Origin: Campylobacteraceae bacterium
GTDB lineage: Bacteria > Campylobacterota > Campylobacteria > Campylobacterales > Arcobacteraceae
DNA length: 64,000 bases
Assembly (NCBI GenBank): GCA_013215945.1
Contig: JABSOM010000003.1
Coordinates: forward strand, 62,001-126,000
Reading direction: 5' to 3'
The notes beneath the pieces were generated by a model that saw nothing but the letters and a program-made list of their open reading frames with translations, was not told the DNA's origin and did not search any database. The translations under genes were made by a program, and so were the position numbers. This document shows positions 45,258-54,237 of this stretch, one piece after another; the stretch's first letter is position 1; each line of letters begins with the position of its first letter.

Positions 45258-45652
45258 TTTTAACGCCACTTAAACAAATCTATAATCCCAAGGGTAATAT
45301 CTTTCATGCAATGAAGAAAAGTGATTGTGGATATGAAGGCTTTGGTGAGGCTTATTTTTCAACTATTTACAAAGATGATATAAAAGGTTGGAAAAAGCAT
45401 ACGGAAATGACTTTAAATTTAATTGTCCCTGTTGGTTCGATTGAATTTGTGATGTATGATGAAAACACAAAAGAATTTTTCAGTGTTTTACTTTCAGAAC
45501 ATAATTATCAAAGACTGACGGTTGGCCCAAATTTATGGATGTCATTTAGGGGATGTGAAGAAAACAATATGTTGTTAAATCTAGCATCTATAGAGCATAA
45601 TCCATCGGAATCGATTACTAAAGAATTTAAAGATATATTCTATGAGTGGTAA
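45245..45652 (+). CDS. RmlC-like sugar epimerase (cupin)
   Basis: A 135-residue single-domain cupin resembling dTDP-4-dehydrorhamnose 3,5-epimerases but shorter. Landmarks: GNIFHAMKKSDCGYEGFGEAYF, then GWKKHTEMTLNLIVPVGSIE with His as likely acid/base region, and PNLWMSFRGCEE. The start is a TTG inside the end of rfbG. Position between rfbG and a 4-keto-reductase-like SDR suggests it epimerises CDP-4-keto-6-deoxyglucose at C3 and/or C5. Isomerases of the FdtA kind are an alternative. Confidence 0.75.
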   Translation: MDGVVLTPLKQIYNPKGNIFHAMKKSDCGYEGFGEAYFSTIYKDDIKGWKKHTEMTLNLIVPVGSIEFVMYDENTKEFFSVLLSEHNYQRLTVGPNLWMSFRGCEENNMLLNLASIEHNPSESITKEFKDIFYEW

Positions 45653-46568
45653 AGTTCTTATTACTGGAGGACTTGGGAATTTGGGCTCAAATATCACACA
45701 AGAGTTTTCTAAGTGCGGATATGATGTTTATGTGCTTACACTTAAAGAGAAATGTAAATTACTAAATTCAGTTTATACAGTTATCGAAGCAGATATTAGT
45801 GACTTAGAGAATTTAAAAATAAAATTAGATATAGAATTTGATTACTGTGTACATTTAGCAAGTTTTAATGAAACTTTTAAAGAGAATTACCCTAGAAAAG
45901 CTTTAACGGTAAATAGCCTTGGTACAAGAAACTTACTAGAAGTATTAGCAGGAAAAAACCTTAAAAGATTTATCTATTTTAGCACATTTCATGTATATGG
46001 GGCTAATGATGGGCTAGTTAATGAATTAAGTGCATTAAATCCAAAAAATGATTATGCTTCTACTCATCTGTTCGCTGAATATTATGTAAAACAGTTTGGG
46101 GTGATGAGTGGATTGAACTATACAATTTTTAGACTTTCAAATTGTTACGGTGCCCCTTTGTTTAAGAATACAAATAAGTGGTATCTTATCTTAAATGATT
46201 TAGTTAGATCTGCTTATGAAAATCATAAGATTATAATTAAAAGTAATGGGAAAATAAGTAAAGATTTTATTTGGATGCAAGATGTAGTAAGTATAACTCA
46301 CCAAGCACTAAAATTAAGAAAAAATGGTATATATAATTTATCTTCAAACAAAAGTTATCAGCTAATAGAGATTGCAAATATGATAAAATTTGAATATGAA
46401 AAAAGATATAATAAAACTATAAGAATAAAAATAAATAAAGATGATAAAACTGAATATAAAAATTTAGTTGTTAGTAATAGTAAATTAAGGAATGAATTAG
46501 ACATTGAATTACACGAGATGTTCAGTGTTGAAATTAATAAGATATTTAACCTATTGGAGTGTCGATGA
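45642..46568 (+). CDS. NAD-dependent epimerase/dehydratase (probable CDP-4-keto-6-deoxysugar reductase)
   Basis: A 308-residue SDR. LITGGLGNLGSNITQEF is the cofactor loop; HLASFNETFKENYP, FSTFHVYGAN, a catalytic Y-x3-H/K region at NDYASTHLFAEYY, and FRLSNCYGAPLF follow. The K of Y-x3-K reads H here (YASTH), which is unusual for the family and should be checked against relatives. Placed after rfbG and an epimerase, it probably reduces the 4-keto group to complete a CDP-6-deoxyhexose, like RfbJ-type enzymes. It overlaps the cupin by 11 bases. Confidence 0.72.
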   Translation: MSGKVLITGGLGNLGSNITQEFSKCGYDVYVLTLKEKCKLLNSVYTVIEADISDLENLKIKLDIEFDYCVHLASFNETFKENYPRKALTVNSLGTRNLLEVLAGKNLKRFIYFSTFHVYGANDGLVNELSALNPKNDYASTHLFAEYYVKQFGVMSGLNYTIFRLSNCYGAPLFKNTNKWYLILNDLVRSAYENHKIIIKSNGKISKDFIWMQDVVSITHQALKLRKNGIYNLSSNKSYQLIEIANMIKFEYEKRYNKTIRIKINKDDKTEYKNLVVSNSKLRNELDIELHEMFSVEINKIFNLLECR

Positions 46569-47458
46569 AGTTTTCTGTAGTGATACCAACTTATAATAGA
46601 GAAAAAGAACTAGTTAGATGTTTAGATTCTGTTATGAATCAAACATATAAAGATTTTGAAGTGATTGTAGTAGATAATGGTTCAATAGATAATACAAAAG
46701 AGTTAGTGCAAACATACATGATTGAGAATAGTTGTGTTAAATATATTTGGCAAGAAAATAGTGGATCTCCTGCTGGTAGTAGAAATACTGGTATTAGTAA
46801 TTCTGCTAATGACTGGATAGCTTTTTTGGACTCTGATGACTATTGGTATGATTCAAAACTTCAAGAGGTTGCAGATGTGATTAATGGTTGTGATGATAAT
46901 ATAATTGGTGTTAGTCATTATGAGAAGAAAGAGGTTGATGGAAAATTAACAGTTACTTTAGAACATGGAAGTGCCCTATCTTTTAATCCTTATGAAGAAT
47001 TATTATTTAATGGCAACTGTTTATCTACTTCTGCAATGGTTGTAAGAAAAGACAAGTTAATCGAATTAAATATGTTTGATACAAGAAAAGATTATTTTGC
47101 AGTTGAGGATTACGATTTATGGATGAGGTTATCGCGAATAGGTAGCTTTATATACATTAAAAAAACCTTAGGTGTATTTTGTATTTCTGATACTAATATG
47201 TCTGGAAATATTGATTTGATTAATAATAATTTGAAAACACTTATTTACAATCATATTGAGAATTTAGACATAAATTCTAAAGACATATTGAAAAAAGAGC
47301 ATGGTGCAAGAATAGAATATTATAAAGGTAGAACATATCAAATAAATGGAGATTTTAAAAAAGCCATCTCTATACTTATAGGTTCAATACAAGAATACCC
47401 ATGGAGTATCAAAAAATATATATCATTAGTATTTGCTATTTTAAGTATGAGACGATGA
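46565..47458 (+). CDS. Glycosyltransferase family 2 protein
   Basis: A 297-residue inverting GT-A glycosyltransferase. SVVIPTYNREKELVRCLDSV is the N-terminal nucleotide site, VIVVDNGSIDNTKE the second strand, WIAFLDSDDYW the D-x-D metal site near residues 88-98, and YFAVEDYDLWMRL the catalytic ED. The C-terminal ~60 residues are helical. ATG 46565 lies five bases after GGAG. Location after the CDP-6-deoxyhexose genes makes it a candidate transferase for that sugar, by proximity only. Confidence 0.88.
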   Translation: MKFSVVIPTYNREKELVRCLDSVMNQTYKDFEVIVVDNGSIDNTKELVQTYMIENSCVKYIWQENSGSPAGSRNTGISNSANDWIAFLDSDDYWYDSKLQEVADVINGCDDNIIGVSHYEKKEVDGKLTVTLEHGSALSFNPYEELLFNGNCLSTSAMVVRKDKLIELNMFDTRKDYFAVEDYDLWMRLSRIGSFIYIKKTLGVFCISDTNMSGNIDLINNNLKTLIYNHIENLDINSKDILKKEHGARIEYYKGRTYQINGDFKKAISILIGSIQEYPWSIKKYISLVFAILSMRR

Positions 47459-48459
47459 CACCATTTGATAATCAGTTTTCTAAAAGTACAGTTAATTTAA
47501 ATGATATTTATCTTACCTCAAATATTTATTTGTACCCATACGCAAGATATGCATTTTTAGAACTACTAGAAAAGCTTACTATAAAATCTATTTATTTACC
47601 ATCCTTTATATGTAGTGATATTTTAGCACCTATAAACCAATTAGGTATTCAATATATTTTTTATGAGGTAGACAAAGATTTAAATCCTATATTGGAAGAT
47701 ATTAAATGCGATTCAATTTTGAGTGTCAATTATTTTGGATTTTCTTCAGATGTTGATGTATTTAATAAATATAAGAAAAAGTATGATGCAGTGTTTATAG
47801 AAGATAATGCACATGGCTTTTTAAGTCAAGACGCTAATGGCTTATTGTTAGGTACGCGAGGTGATTTTGGGTTATTAAGTATACGAAAAACAATTTTTTT
47901 ACCAAATGGTGCTGCTCTATTAGTAAATAATAAAAAGTACAACAATATAAAATTCTCTAGTAATAACTTTAAGATTTCCTCTGAGGATTTGCAATATCGT
48001 AAAAAATTAGTTTTAAAAAAATTATTCATAATTAAGTATATAGGAATATGTTTTGTATTACTTAGAAGAATTATAAGATATGTAAGAAATGGATCATATC
48101 ACCCTTTCCCTGATATGGAAAGTGAATTTAAATTACCCTCAAATCGGTTTATAACACCAATTTTGAAGGATCATAATTTAAATATTGATATAGATTTTGA
48201 GAGAAAAAGGAGGCAACAAATGTTTGAAATGATTCAAAAATGGGCATTAATGTTCAGTGTGAAGCCTATATCTAATTTGTATGACAATGTAATACCTTAT
48301 GAATTTGCTTTTATTGATAATGGAAATTACAAAGAGTTTGAAAAATATCTATTTTTAAAAGGGTTTTTTATACTACCATGGCCAAATCTTCCTGCTGAAG
48401 TTTCCAAAAAAAAACATGAATTTTATAAAGATGTAAAGGTGGTTCCTTTTTTATGGTAG
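47455..48459 (+). CDS. DegT/DnrJ-like PLP-dependent protein, divergent
   Basis: A 334-residue fold-type I PLP protein distantly like DegT/DnrJ aminotransferases. It keeps the ring-binding Asp (D117 in AVFIEDNAHGF) and a Schiff-base lysine (K145 in LLSIRKTIFLPNGAAL). The usual N-terminal SGT-x-A cofactor turn is replaced by a YPYARYAFLELL segment. A hydrophobic stretch near residues 185-205 is atypical. The start is ATG 47455, overlapping the GT2 stop. The next gene encodes a FemAB-like transferase, so the two may install an amino acid or amino-sugar decoration. The substrate is unknown. Confidence 0.65.
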   Translation: MTPFDNQFSKSTVNLNDIYLTSNIYLYPYARYAFLELLEKLTIKSIYLPSFICSDILAPINQLGIQYIFYEVDKDLNPILEDIKCDSILSVNYFGFSSDVDVFNKYKKKYDAVFIEDNAHGFLSQDANGLLLGTRGDFGLLSIRKTIFLPNGAALLVNNKKYNNIKFSSNNFKISSEDLQYRKKLVLKKLFIIKYIGICFVLLRRIIRYVRNGSYHPFPDMESEFKLPSNRFITPILKDHNLNIDIDFERKRRQQMFEMIQKWALMFSVKPISNLYDNVIPYEFAFIDNGNYKEFEKYLFLKGFFILPWPNLPAEVSKKKHEFYKDVKVVPFLW

Positions 48460-49427
48460 AAGTAAAAGTTATAGAAGATAAAAATGAATGGAATAGTAAG
48501 TTAAAGAAAACTATAAATTATAATGTATTTTCAACTTATGAATGGGGAGAATATAAAAGAGCTAATTGGGAGATAGAGAGATTAGCATTTTACAAAAGTG
48601 GAAATTTTTTGGGACAATGTCAATTTTTACTGAAAAAAAAATTTGGATTTTTAATTTCCTGGAATAGTGGCGGTTTAAATTTAGTAGATTATAAATTTAT
48701 AGATTCAATTGTTGAAGCTATAAAAAATTATTATAAATATTATAAATATAATATTAGATTTAATTTTTATGATAAAAACTCTGGAGAAACACTATTTAAA
48801 ATTTTATATTCTTTAAAAGAAGTAGACTCCAAAATTAATAGTGGATTCAGCATAGTTCATTCTTTAAAGAGTAATATTGATTTAGTAAAGTCTATGAGTT
48901 CTAATCACAGGTATTATTATAAAAAGTCATGTAAAAATCCTTTAGAAGTTAGATTTAATTCTGAAAATAGAATAAAAGATTTTATTTATCTTCATAATCA
49001 AATGACCACACTAAAAAAATTATCACACTTAAAGATTACTGAGGAGAATATTGATATATTAGCAAAAAACTTTAAGGAAAATTTTTTAATTGAGTCAGTC
49101 TATTTTAACAATAAAATTGTTGCAAGTTGTATTATCCTTATTTTTGAAGATTATGCATTTTATTATTTGGCAGCAAGTAATGAAGAGGGAAGAAGATTAT
49201 TTGCATCCTATTTTATGGTTAAAGAGTTATTTGAGTATTTAATTACTAAAGACATAGTAAAATTTGATTTTGCAGGAATTACGCCATATGAAATAAATGC
49301 TAGTGGCGTAAATAAGTTTAAGATTGGATTCGGTGGTGAAATAACGAAATATGTTGGTGAATATGAGTTGTTTAATAATAAGATAACTAATACATTATTT
49401 AATAAACTTATAAGTTTTATTAAATAA
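48453..49427 (+). CDS. FemAB/GNAT-like transferase
   Basis: A 324-residue protein with a double-GNAT architecture like FemX/FemAB peptidyltransferases and related GNATs in exopolysaccharide loci. The N-half has NVFSTYEWGEYKRANWEIERL and a GQCQFLL strand; the C-half (from RYYYKKSCKN) has VASCIILIFEDYAFYYLAAS and FASYFMVKELFEYLI, the typical acyl-donor domain, ending in FKIGFGGEI. FemAB proteins move aminoacyl groups from tRNA. Here it may attach an amino acid to a glycan, given its divergent PLP neighbour. No substrate can be named. Confidence 0.68.
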   Translation: MVEVKVIEDKNEWNSKLKKTINYNVFSTYEWGEYKRANWEIERLAFYKSGNFLGQCQFLLKKKFGFLISWNSGGLNLVDYKFIDSIVEAIKNYYKYYKYNIRFNFYDKNSGETLFKILYSLKEVDSKINSGFSIVHSLKSNIDLVKSMSSNHRYYYKKSCKNPLEVRFNSENRIKDFIYLHNQMTTLKKLSHLKITEENIDILAKNFKENFLIESVYFNNKIVASCIILIFEDYAFYYLAASNEEGRRLFASYFMVKELFEYLITKDIVKFDFAGITPYEINASGVNKFKIGFGGEITKYVGEYELFNNKITNTLFNKLISFIK

Positions 49428-49440
49428 TAAGGATTAATAA

Positions 49441-50151
49441 ATGTCAAAATTTAAAGAAATTGCAAATACTAAAAACCATGATGAATACAAGAATAATCAA
49501 GATATCTTTTCTCATACAGCAGATGAAAGTTCTTCCCAAAATATGGTTGATTCATATCTTGTTTTATTGTATAAAATAATTGGATTCAACTTGGCTAGTA
49601 ACAATAAATGTATAGATGTAGGATGTGGAGCAGGATATATTGCAGGTGCATTTAATCGAGTAAAAATAAATATGGATGCATTAGAATATTCTGATGATGC
49701 AATAAAAATATTAAAAGAAAATAATTCAAGTTTAAATATTATACAAGGTGACATGCTTAAATTTAAAGAAGATAATAAATATGATCTAATATTTTCTAGA
49801 GAAGTTTATCTAATTACTAGGGTTAACTCCTTTACTGAACAGTATCAAGTTATCTCGAATATGATTGATAGTTTAAAGCCAGGCGGAGTCTTTATGTTAG
49901 TAGGTAGTGATATTTCATTTCCTCATTGTATGGATTATAACTTAATGATTAATATATACAGAAAAGACGATAGATTGTGCCTTGTTAGTGAAAAATATTA
50001 TGAAGTTATTTTTAATAAATTGCATAAGTATATTTTCAATAAATTGTCATACAAAGTGCTAAAACTTATATTTTTTCCTTTAATTTGGTATAAAAAAAAG
50101 TATAAAAAATGGGCGAGTCAATATATTATCGTATTTAAAAAGAAAAAATGA
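49441..50151 (+). CDS. Class I SAM-dependent methyltransferase
   Basis: A 236-residue methyltransferase. Motif I CIDVGCGAGYIAGAF lies near residues 56-70; ALEYSDDAIKIL carries the acidic residue of strand 2; LIFSREVYLITRV is strand 4; and LKPGGVFMLVGSD is the post-loop strand. The C-terminal ~50 residues are basic and hydrophobic, possibly membrane-touching. AAGGA precedes the ATG. It lies among sugar-modifying genes, followed with a four-base overlap by a deacetylase. It is likely an O- or N-methyltransferase for the glycan. Confidence 0.82.
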   Translation: MSKFKEIANTKNHDEYKNNQDIFSHTADESSSQNMVDSYLVLLYKIIGFNLASNNKCIDVGCGAGYIAGAFNRVKINMDALEYSDDAIKILKENNSSLNIIQGDMLKFKEDNKYDLIFSREVYLITRVNSFTEQYQVISNMIDSLKPGGVFMLVGSDISFPHCMDYNLMINIYRKDDRLCLVSEKYYEVIFNKLHKYIFNKLSYKVLKLIFFPLIWYKKKYKKWASQYIIVFKKKK

Positions 50152-50906
50152 AACAAATAATTAAAACTTCATTATCAAAATTATATTATAACTTATATTA
50201 TAGATATAAAAAAGAAATAGGGAATAGAATTATTCTTTATCATTCTGTTGGTTCTACTTTATCACATGATACATATGGAATTTCAATTTCAAAAAAAAGA
50301 TTTTTAGAACATATTATCTTCTTAAAAGATAATTACAAGATAATAGCAATTGATGATAAATATCAAAATAATTTAACTGAAAATAGTATCTCAATAACTT
50401 TTGATGATGGTTATAAAGATAATTTATACGCTTTGGAATTATGCGAAAAATACAATATTCCATTTACGCTATATATATCGACAGGGTTCATAGGGAAAAA
50501 AGACTATTTAACGAAAAGTGAAATAGAAATTTTTTCTAAAAGTAATTTTTGTAGATTAGGTGCACATAGTGTTTCACATCCTCATCTGTCTCAATTGTCT
50601 TATTCTGATCAATTTAATGAGTTAAACGATAGTAAGAATAGACTTGAAGACATAGTTTCATATGAAATAAATGAGATGAGTTACCCTCATGGTTCATACA
50701 ATGAGAATACAATTAAAATTATAGATAAATTAGGTTATAATGTCATTTCCTCAAGCCATATAGGTTTAAATACAATTCAAAACTTAGACTTAAAAAGATT
50801 AAAACGAGTTGAAATTATTAGCAGTGATAATTTATTGAAATTAGAACAAAAAATATTAGGTTATTATGATTATTTAGCGTTAAAAGAAAATAAGGGATGT
50901 ATGTGA
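50148..50906 (+). CDS. Polysaccharide deacetylase family protein
   Basis: A 252-residue NodB-type deacetylase. Motif 1 ISITFDDGYKDNLYAL (residues ~80-95) holds the base and metal Asp; motif 2 LGAHSVSHPHLSQLS holds the H-x3-H metal ligands; motif 3 is MSYPHGSYNENTIKI. There is no signal peptide, so it may act on a cytoplasmic or lipid-linked intermediate. The C-terminus is close to complete for the domain. It would remove an N- or O-acetyl group from a glycan residue. It overlaps the wlbC-like start by four bases. Confidence 0.87.
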   Translation: MKQIIKTSLSKLYYNLYYRYKKEIGNRIILYHSVGSTLSHDTYGISISKKRFLEHIIFLKDNYKIIAIDDKYQNNLTENSISITFDDGYKDNLYALELCEKYNIPFTLYISTGFIGKKDYLTKSEIEIFSKSNFCRLGAHSVSHPHLSQLSYSDQFNELNDSKNRLEDIVSYEINEMSYPHGSYNENTIKIIDKLGYNVISSSHIGLNTIQNLDLKRLKRVEIISSDNLLKLEQKILGYYDYLALKENKGCM

Positions 50907-51988
50907 AAATTAATTTTATAAATTTACAAAGTCAATACAAACAGTATAAAGTAGAAATCGATAAAGAAATACAAGATGTATTAGATACATCATCATATAT
51001 AATGGGAGATAAAGTTTCTTTTTTAGAAAAGAATTTAGCAAAATTTGTTGGTGTTAAACATGCAATTACTTGCAGTAGTGGAACGGATGCTCTTATCTTA
51101 GCATTAATGGCCATTGATATCAAACCAGGTGATGAAATTATAACAACTCCTTTTACTTTTATAGCAAGTGCTGAAACAATTGCCTTTTTGGGAGCAATCC
51201 CTGTTTTTGTTGATATTGATGAGAAAACATATAATATAGATGTGAATAAAATTGAAGAAAAAATTACTTCTAAAACCAAAGCTATTATTCCCGTATCTTT
51301 ATTTGGGCAAACCTCTGATATGGATAAGATAAATAAAATAGCAAAAATAAATAATTTAAAAGTGATTGAAGATGGGGCCCAAAGTTTTGGAGCAGAATAT
51401 AAAAAGAAAAAGTCGTGTAACCTAAGTGATATTGGGACAACATCATTTTTTCCTGCAAAACCATTAGGCTGCTATGGTGATGGTGGCGCAGTGTTTACAA
51501 ATGATGATAAATTGGCAAAGAAGATAAGAATTATCCTAAATCATGGTCAAACAAAGAAATACGTTCATAGTCATATTGGTATTAATGGAAGACTTGATAC
51601 TATTCAGGCTGGAGTATTGAATGTTAAACTTAAGTATTATGAGAAAGAGTTAAATAAAAGAAATGAAATAGCAGAAATTTATAATAAAAACTTGAAAAAT
51701 ATTATCCTACCTTTTGTATCAAACAACGCAACATCAGTGTGGGCTCAGTACTGTGTAAGAGTTAAAAATAGAGAGTCTGTAATAGAAAAATGCTCAAATA
51801 AAAATGTACCAATAGGAGTCTATTATCCAATACCATTACATCTTCAAGAAGTATTTAAGTATTTAGCTTATGAAGAAGGAGATTTTCCTATAACAGAAAA
51901 AATTTCAAAGGAAATAATAGCTCTCCCTATGTCTGCATTTTTAACTCAAGAGGAACAAGATTACATTATAAAGGTAATAAATGAATAA
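50903..51988 (+). CDS. wlbC: DegT/DnrJ/EryC1/StrS aminotransferase, WlbC/WbpE type
   Basis: A 361-residue PLP aminotransferase. ITCSSGTDALILAL (cofactor turn), D157 in VIEDGAQSFGAEY and K186 in TSFFPAKPLGCYGDGGAVF match WbpE/WlbC, which converts UDP-3-keto-GlcNAcA into UDP-GlcNAc(3N)A with glutamate. The start is GTG 50903, six bases after AAGGG; an ATG two codons earlier leaves no spacing. Its usual partners wlbA and wlbB are 9 kb downstream, where a remnant of a near-identical gene remains (61575-61709). This copy is therefore probably the working aminotransferase for that pathway. Confidence 0.85.
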   Translation: MKINFINLQSQYKQYKVEIDKEIQDVLDTSSYIMGDKVSFLEKNLAKFVGVKHAITCSSGTDALILALMAIDIKPGDEIITTPFTFIASAETIAFLGAIPVFVDIDEKTYNIDVNKIEEKITSKTKAIIPVSLFGQTSDMDKINKIAKINNLKVIEDGAQSFGAEYKKKKSCNLSDIGTTSFFPAKPLGCYGDGGAVFTNDDKLAKKIRIILNHGQTKKYVHSHIGINGRLDTIQAGVLNVKLKYYEKELNKRNEIAEIYNKNLKNIILPFVSNNATSVWAQYCVRVKNRESVIEKCSNKNVPIGVYYPIPLHLQEVFKYLAYEEGDFPITEKISKEIIALPMSAFLTQEEQDYIIKVINE

Positions 51989-52334
51989 CGTTTTTATTCA
52001 TCCAACAGCAAATGTTTCGAAAAAAGTAATAATCAGAAAAGGTACAAAAAATTGGATAAATTCGCAAATAAGAGTGAGTAGCGAAATAGGTGAAAATTGT
52101 GTTATTTCAAAAGACACCTATATAGATTCTCATGTACTTATAGGGAATAATTGTAAAATTAATAATAGTGTTTCTGTTTATTATGGAGTAACAATAGAAG
52201 ATGATATTTTTGTTGGCCAAAATGCATTTTTTACTAATGATAAATTATCTAGAGCATTTGAAGAGGACTGGAAAATCACGCCAACTTTGATTAAAAAAGG
52301 TGATAAAGTGACAAATAAAGAAGAATGTAAATGA
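51981..52334 (+). pseudogene. Truncated hexapeptide-repeat acyltransferase
   Basis: 117 residues matching the first two thirds of the 168-residue acyltransferase at 61705: FIHPTANVS, INSQIR, KDTYIDS, NNCKI, VTIEDDIFVG, AFFTNDKL and WKITPTLIKKG align position by position. After KKG the two diverge, and this copy ends DKVTNKEECK and stop. It lacks the final helix turns (SSIGANATIVCG onward), which normally finish the acetyl-CoA site. It is therefore probably inactive or strongly altered. It overlaps the wlbC-like gene by eight bases and the next gene by four, so its frame may persist only for translational coupling. Confidence 0.7.
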
Positions 52335-53281
52335 AAAATACTTTAAAAATAGGTTTAATTGGGCTTGGTAAGATGGGACAAAATCATTTGAGGGTTTTGT
52401 CAATGTTAAAAGCAGTTGACTTACAGTTCATATTTGATTTCGATATTGACGTAATGAATAAATTATCAAAAGAATACGATGTAAAAGCTTCTAGAATATT
52501 GGAAGATGATTTGCAAAATGTTGATGCAGTGGTTATTGTCACACCTACTTTCACTCACTATGAATATATTTTGAATGTTAGTAAATATGTAAAGAACATT
52601 TTTGTAGAAAAACCTTTGACGGATAAACTATCTACAACAAGTGAAATTATGAAATTAGCACATGACCAAAGTTTAAATATTCAAATAGGTTTTATTGAAC
52701 GGTTCAATCCTGCTATTATTGAATTAAAAAAAGTATTAGAACATTCTAATAATATTATAAATATTGATTTTGAAAGAACTAATAAAGTAAGTAGTAGAAT
52801 TACAGATGTTGATGTTATAACAGACTTGATGATACATGATATTGACCTAGCTCTTTTTTTGAATGGTGATTTTAAAAGTGTCCAATCTTATGGCGTTATA
52901 GAAAATAATATGATTGCATTTGCTCGCGCAACTATAAAACATAAAAATGGAGTTTATTCAAATATTACAGCAAGTAGAATAACAGAAAAAAGAATTAGAC
53001 AAGTGAGTGCTACATGTGAGGATATGTATGTTGATTGTAATTTATTAAAAAAAGAAATATTAGTTAATAAGCAAACTGTAAAACAAAACTATGAAAATAT
53101 TTCTTTGATGTCAATTGAGGAGTCAATTAATGTCTCTCCTCAAGAAGCTTTATTAAATGAACATATTGGATTTTTAAAATTTTGTTTGGAGAATAATCAG
53201 AACGTTCCAAAGGTACAAGATGCCTACGCTGCAATGAAAATTGCAAGTATTATTCAAGACCAAATTTGGAGCACTCAATGA
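52331..53281 (+). CDS. Gfo/Idh/MocA family oxidoreductase
   Basis: A 316-residue NAD(P)-dependent sugar dehydrogenase. Rossmann loop GLIGLGKMGQNHLRVL is at the N-terminus; VTPTFTHYEY and IFVEKPLTDKL near residues 90-103 carry the catalytic EKP lysine; and DLMIHDIDLALFL has the H-D-x-D substrate motif. It resembles UDP-GlcNAc 3-dehydrogenase-type enzymes more than WlbA. Its counterpart at the same place in the second block (62204) is clearly different in sequence, although the genes on either side are close relatives. It could form the 3-keto sugar that a DegT aminotransferase then aminates. Confidence 0.82.
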   Translation: MKNTLKIGLIGLGKMGQNHLRVLSMLKAVDLQFIFDFDIDVMNKLSKEYDVKASRILEDDLQNVDAVVIVTPTFTHYEYILNVSKYVKNIFVEKPLTDKLSTTSEIMKLAHDQSLNIQIGFIERFNPAIIELKKVLEHSNNIINIDFERTNKVSSRITDVDVITDLMIHDIDLALFLNGDFKSVQSYGVIENNMIAFARATIKHKNGVYSNITASRITEKRIRQVSATCEDMYVDCNLLKKEILVNKQTVKQNYENISLMSIEESINVSPQEALLNEHIGFLKFCLENNQNVPKVQDAYAAMKIASIIQDQIWSTQ

Positions 53282-54237
53282 GACCCACAATAAAAAATAG
53301 CACAATTTTAGTTACTGGTGGAGCAGGATTTATTGGTAGTCATTTAGTTGATAAATTAATATTAGAAGGAGCTAAAAAACTTATTGTAATAGATAATATG
53401 TTCTTAGGAAGTGAAGAAAACTTAAAAAATGCTATTTTATGTGGAGCTGTTTTATATAAAGATGATATTGAAATTAGCTCGTCATTGGATTATATATTCA
53501 ATAAATATGATATAGATATTGTTTTTAATTGTGCCACTAAAGCCTTAAATTATTCATTTGTTAATCCTAAAAATGCATTTAATACGAATGTTAATGGCAT
53601 CTTAAATATATTAGAACATCAGAGAAATGGTAGTTTTAAAACACTTGTCCATTTTTCAACATCAGAAGTTTATGGTACCGCGGTATATGAGCCAATGGAT
53701 GAGTCTCATCCCATAAAGCCTACAACAACATATGCTGCAGGAAAAGCTGCTGCTGATTTAGCTGTTATGAGTTATCTTAACATGTTTGAATTAGATGCTT
53801 TTATTGTTAGACCTTTTAACAATTATGGTCCAAGACAAAACTATAAAGGATACCTATCTGGTATTATTCCAATTACGTGCTGGAGAATAATGAATGATAT
53901 AAATCCCGAAATACATGGTACTGGTCTACAAAGTAGAGACTTTATTTATGTTCTTGATACTGTTGATGCTATTATAAAATTATATTATAAAATGAAGACT
54001 GGAGGCAGTATAAATATTTCAACAGATGGCCAAATTACAATGAAAGATGTAGTATCAAAGATTGTGAAACAAATGGATTATAAAGAGAAAATACTGCAAA
54101 AGGCCGCTAGGGGAGCAGATGTTGAATGTCATAATGCAAGTAATGAAAAAATAAAATCTATGATTGACTATCGATTGACGTCTTTTGAAAATGGCCTCGA
54201 GAAAACGATTAAATGGTATATGGAAAATATCAAATGA
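53278..54237 (+). CDS. NAD-dependent epimerase/dehydratase, first copy
   Basis: A 319-residue [21 protein letters not shown] is the cofactor loop; FNCATKALNYSFVNP, FSTSEVYGTAVYEP, the catalytic Y-x3-K in TTYAAGKAAADLA, VRPFNNYGPRQNYKGY and TGLQSRDFIYVLDTVDA follow. It is very similar to the gene running off the right edge (63197). ATG 53278 has GGAG seven bases upstream and aligns with the start of that second copy; a longer in-frame ATG at 53266 is rejected. It is probably a nucleotide-sugar 4-epimerase or 4,6-dehydratase for the diamino-uronic or related sugar. The exact reaction is undecided. Confidence 0.83.
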   Translation: MRPTIKNSTILVTGGAGFIGSHLVDKLILEGAKKLIVIDNMFLGSEENLKNAILCGAVLYKDDIEISSSLDYIFNKYDIDIVFNCATKALNYSFVNPKNAFNTNVNGILNILEHQRNGSFKTLVHFSTSEVYGTAVYEPMDESHPIKPTTTYAAGKAAADLAVMSYLNMFELDAFIVRPFNNYGPRQNYKGYLSGIIPITCWRIMNDINPEIHGTGLQSRDFIYVLDTVDAIIKLYYKMKTGGSINISTDGQITMKDVVSKIVKQMDYKEKILQKAARGADVECHNASNEKIKSMIDYRLTSFENGLEKTIKWYMENIK

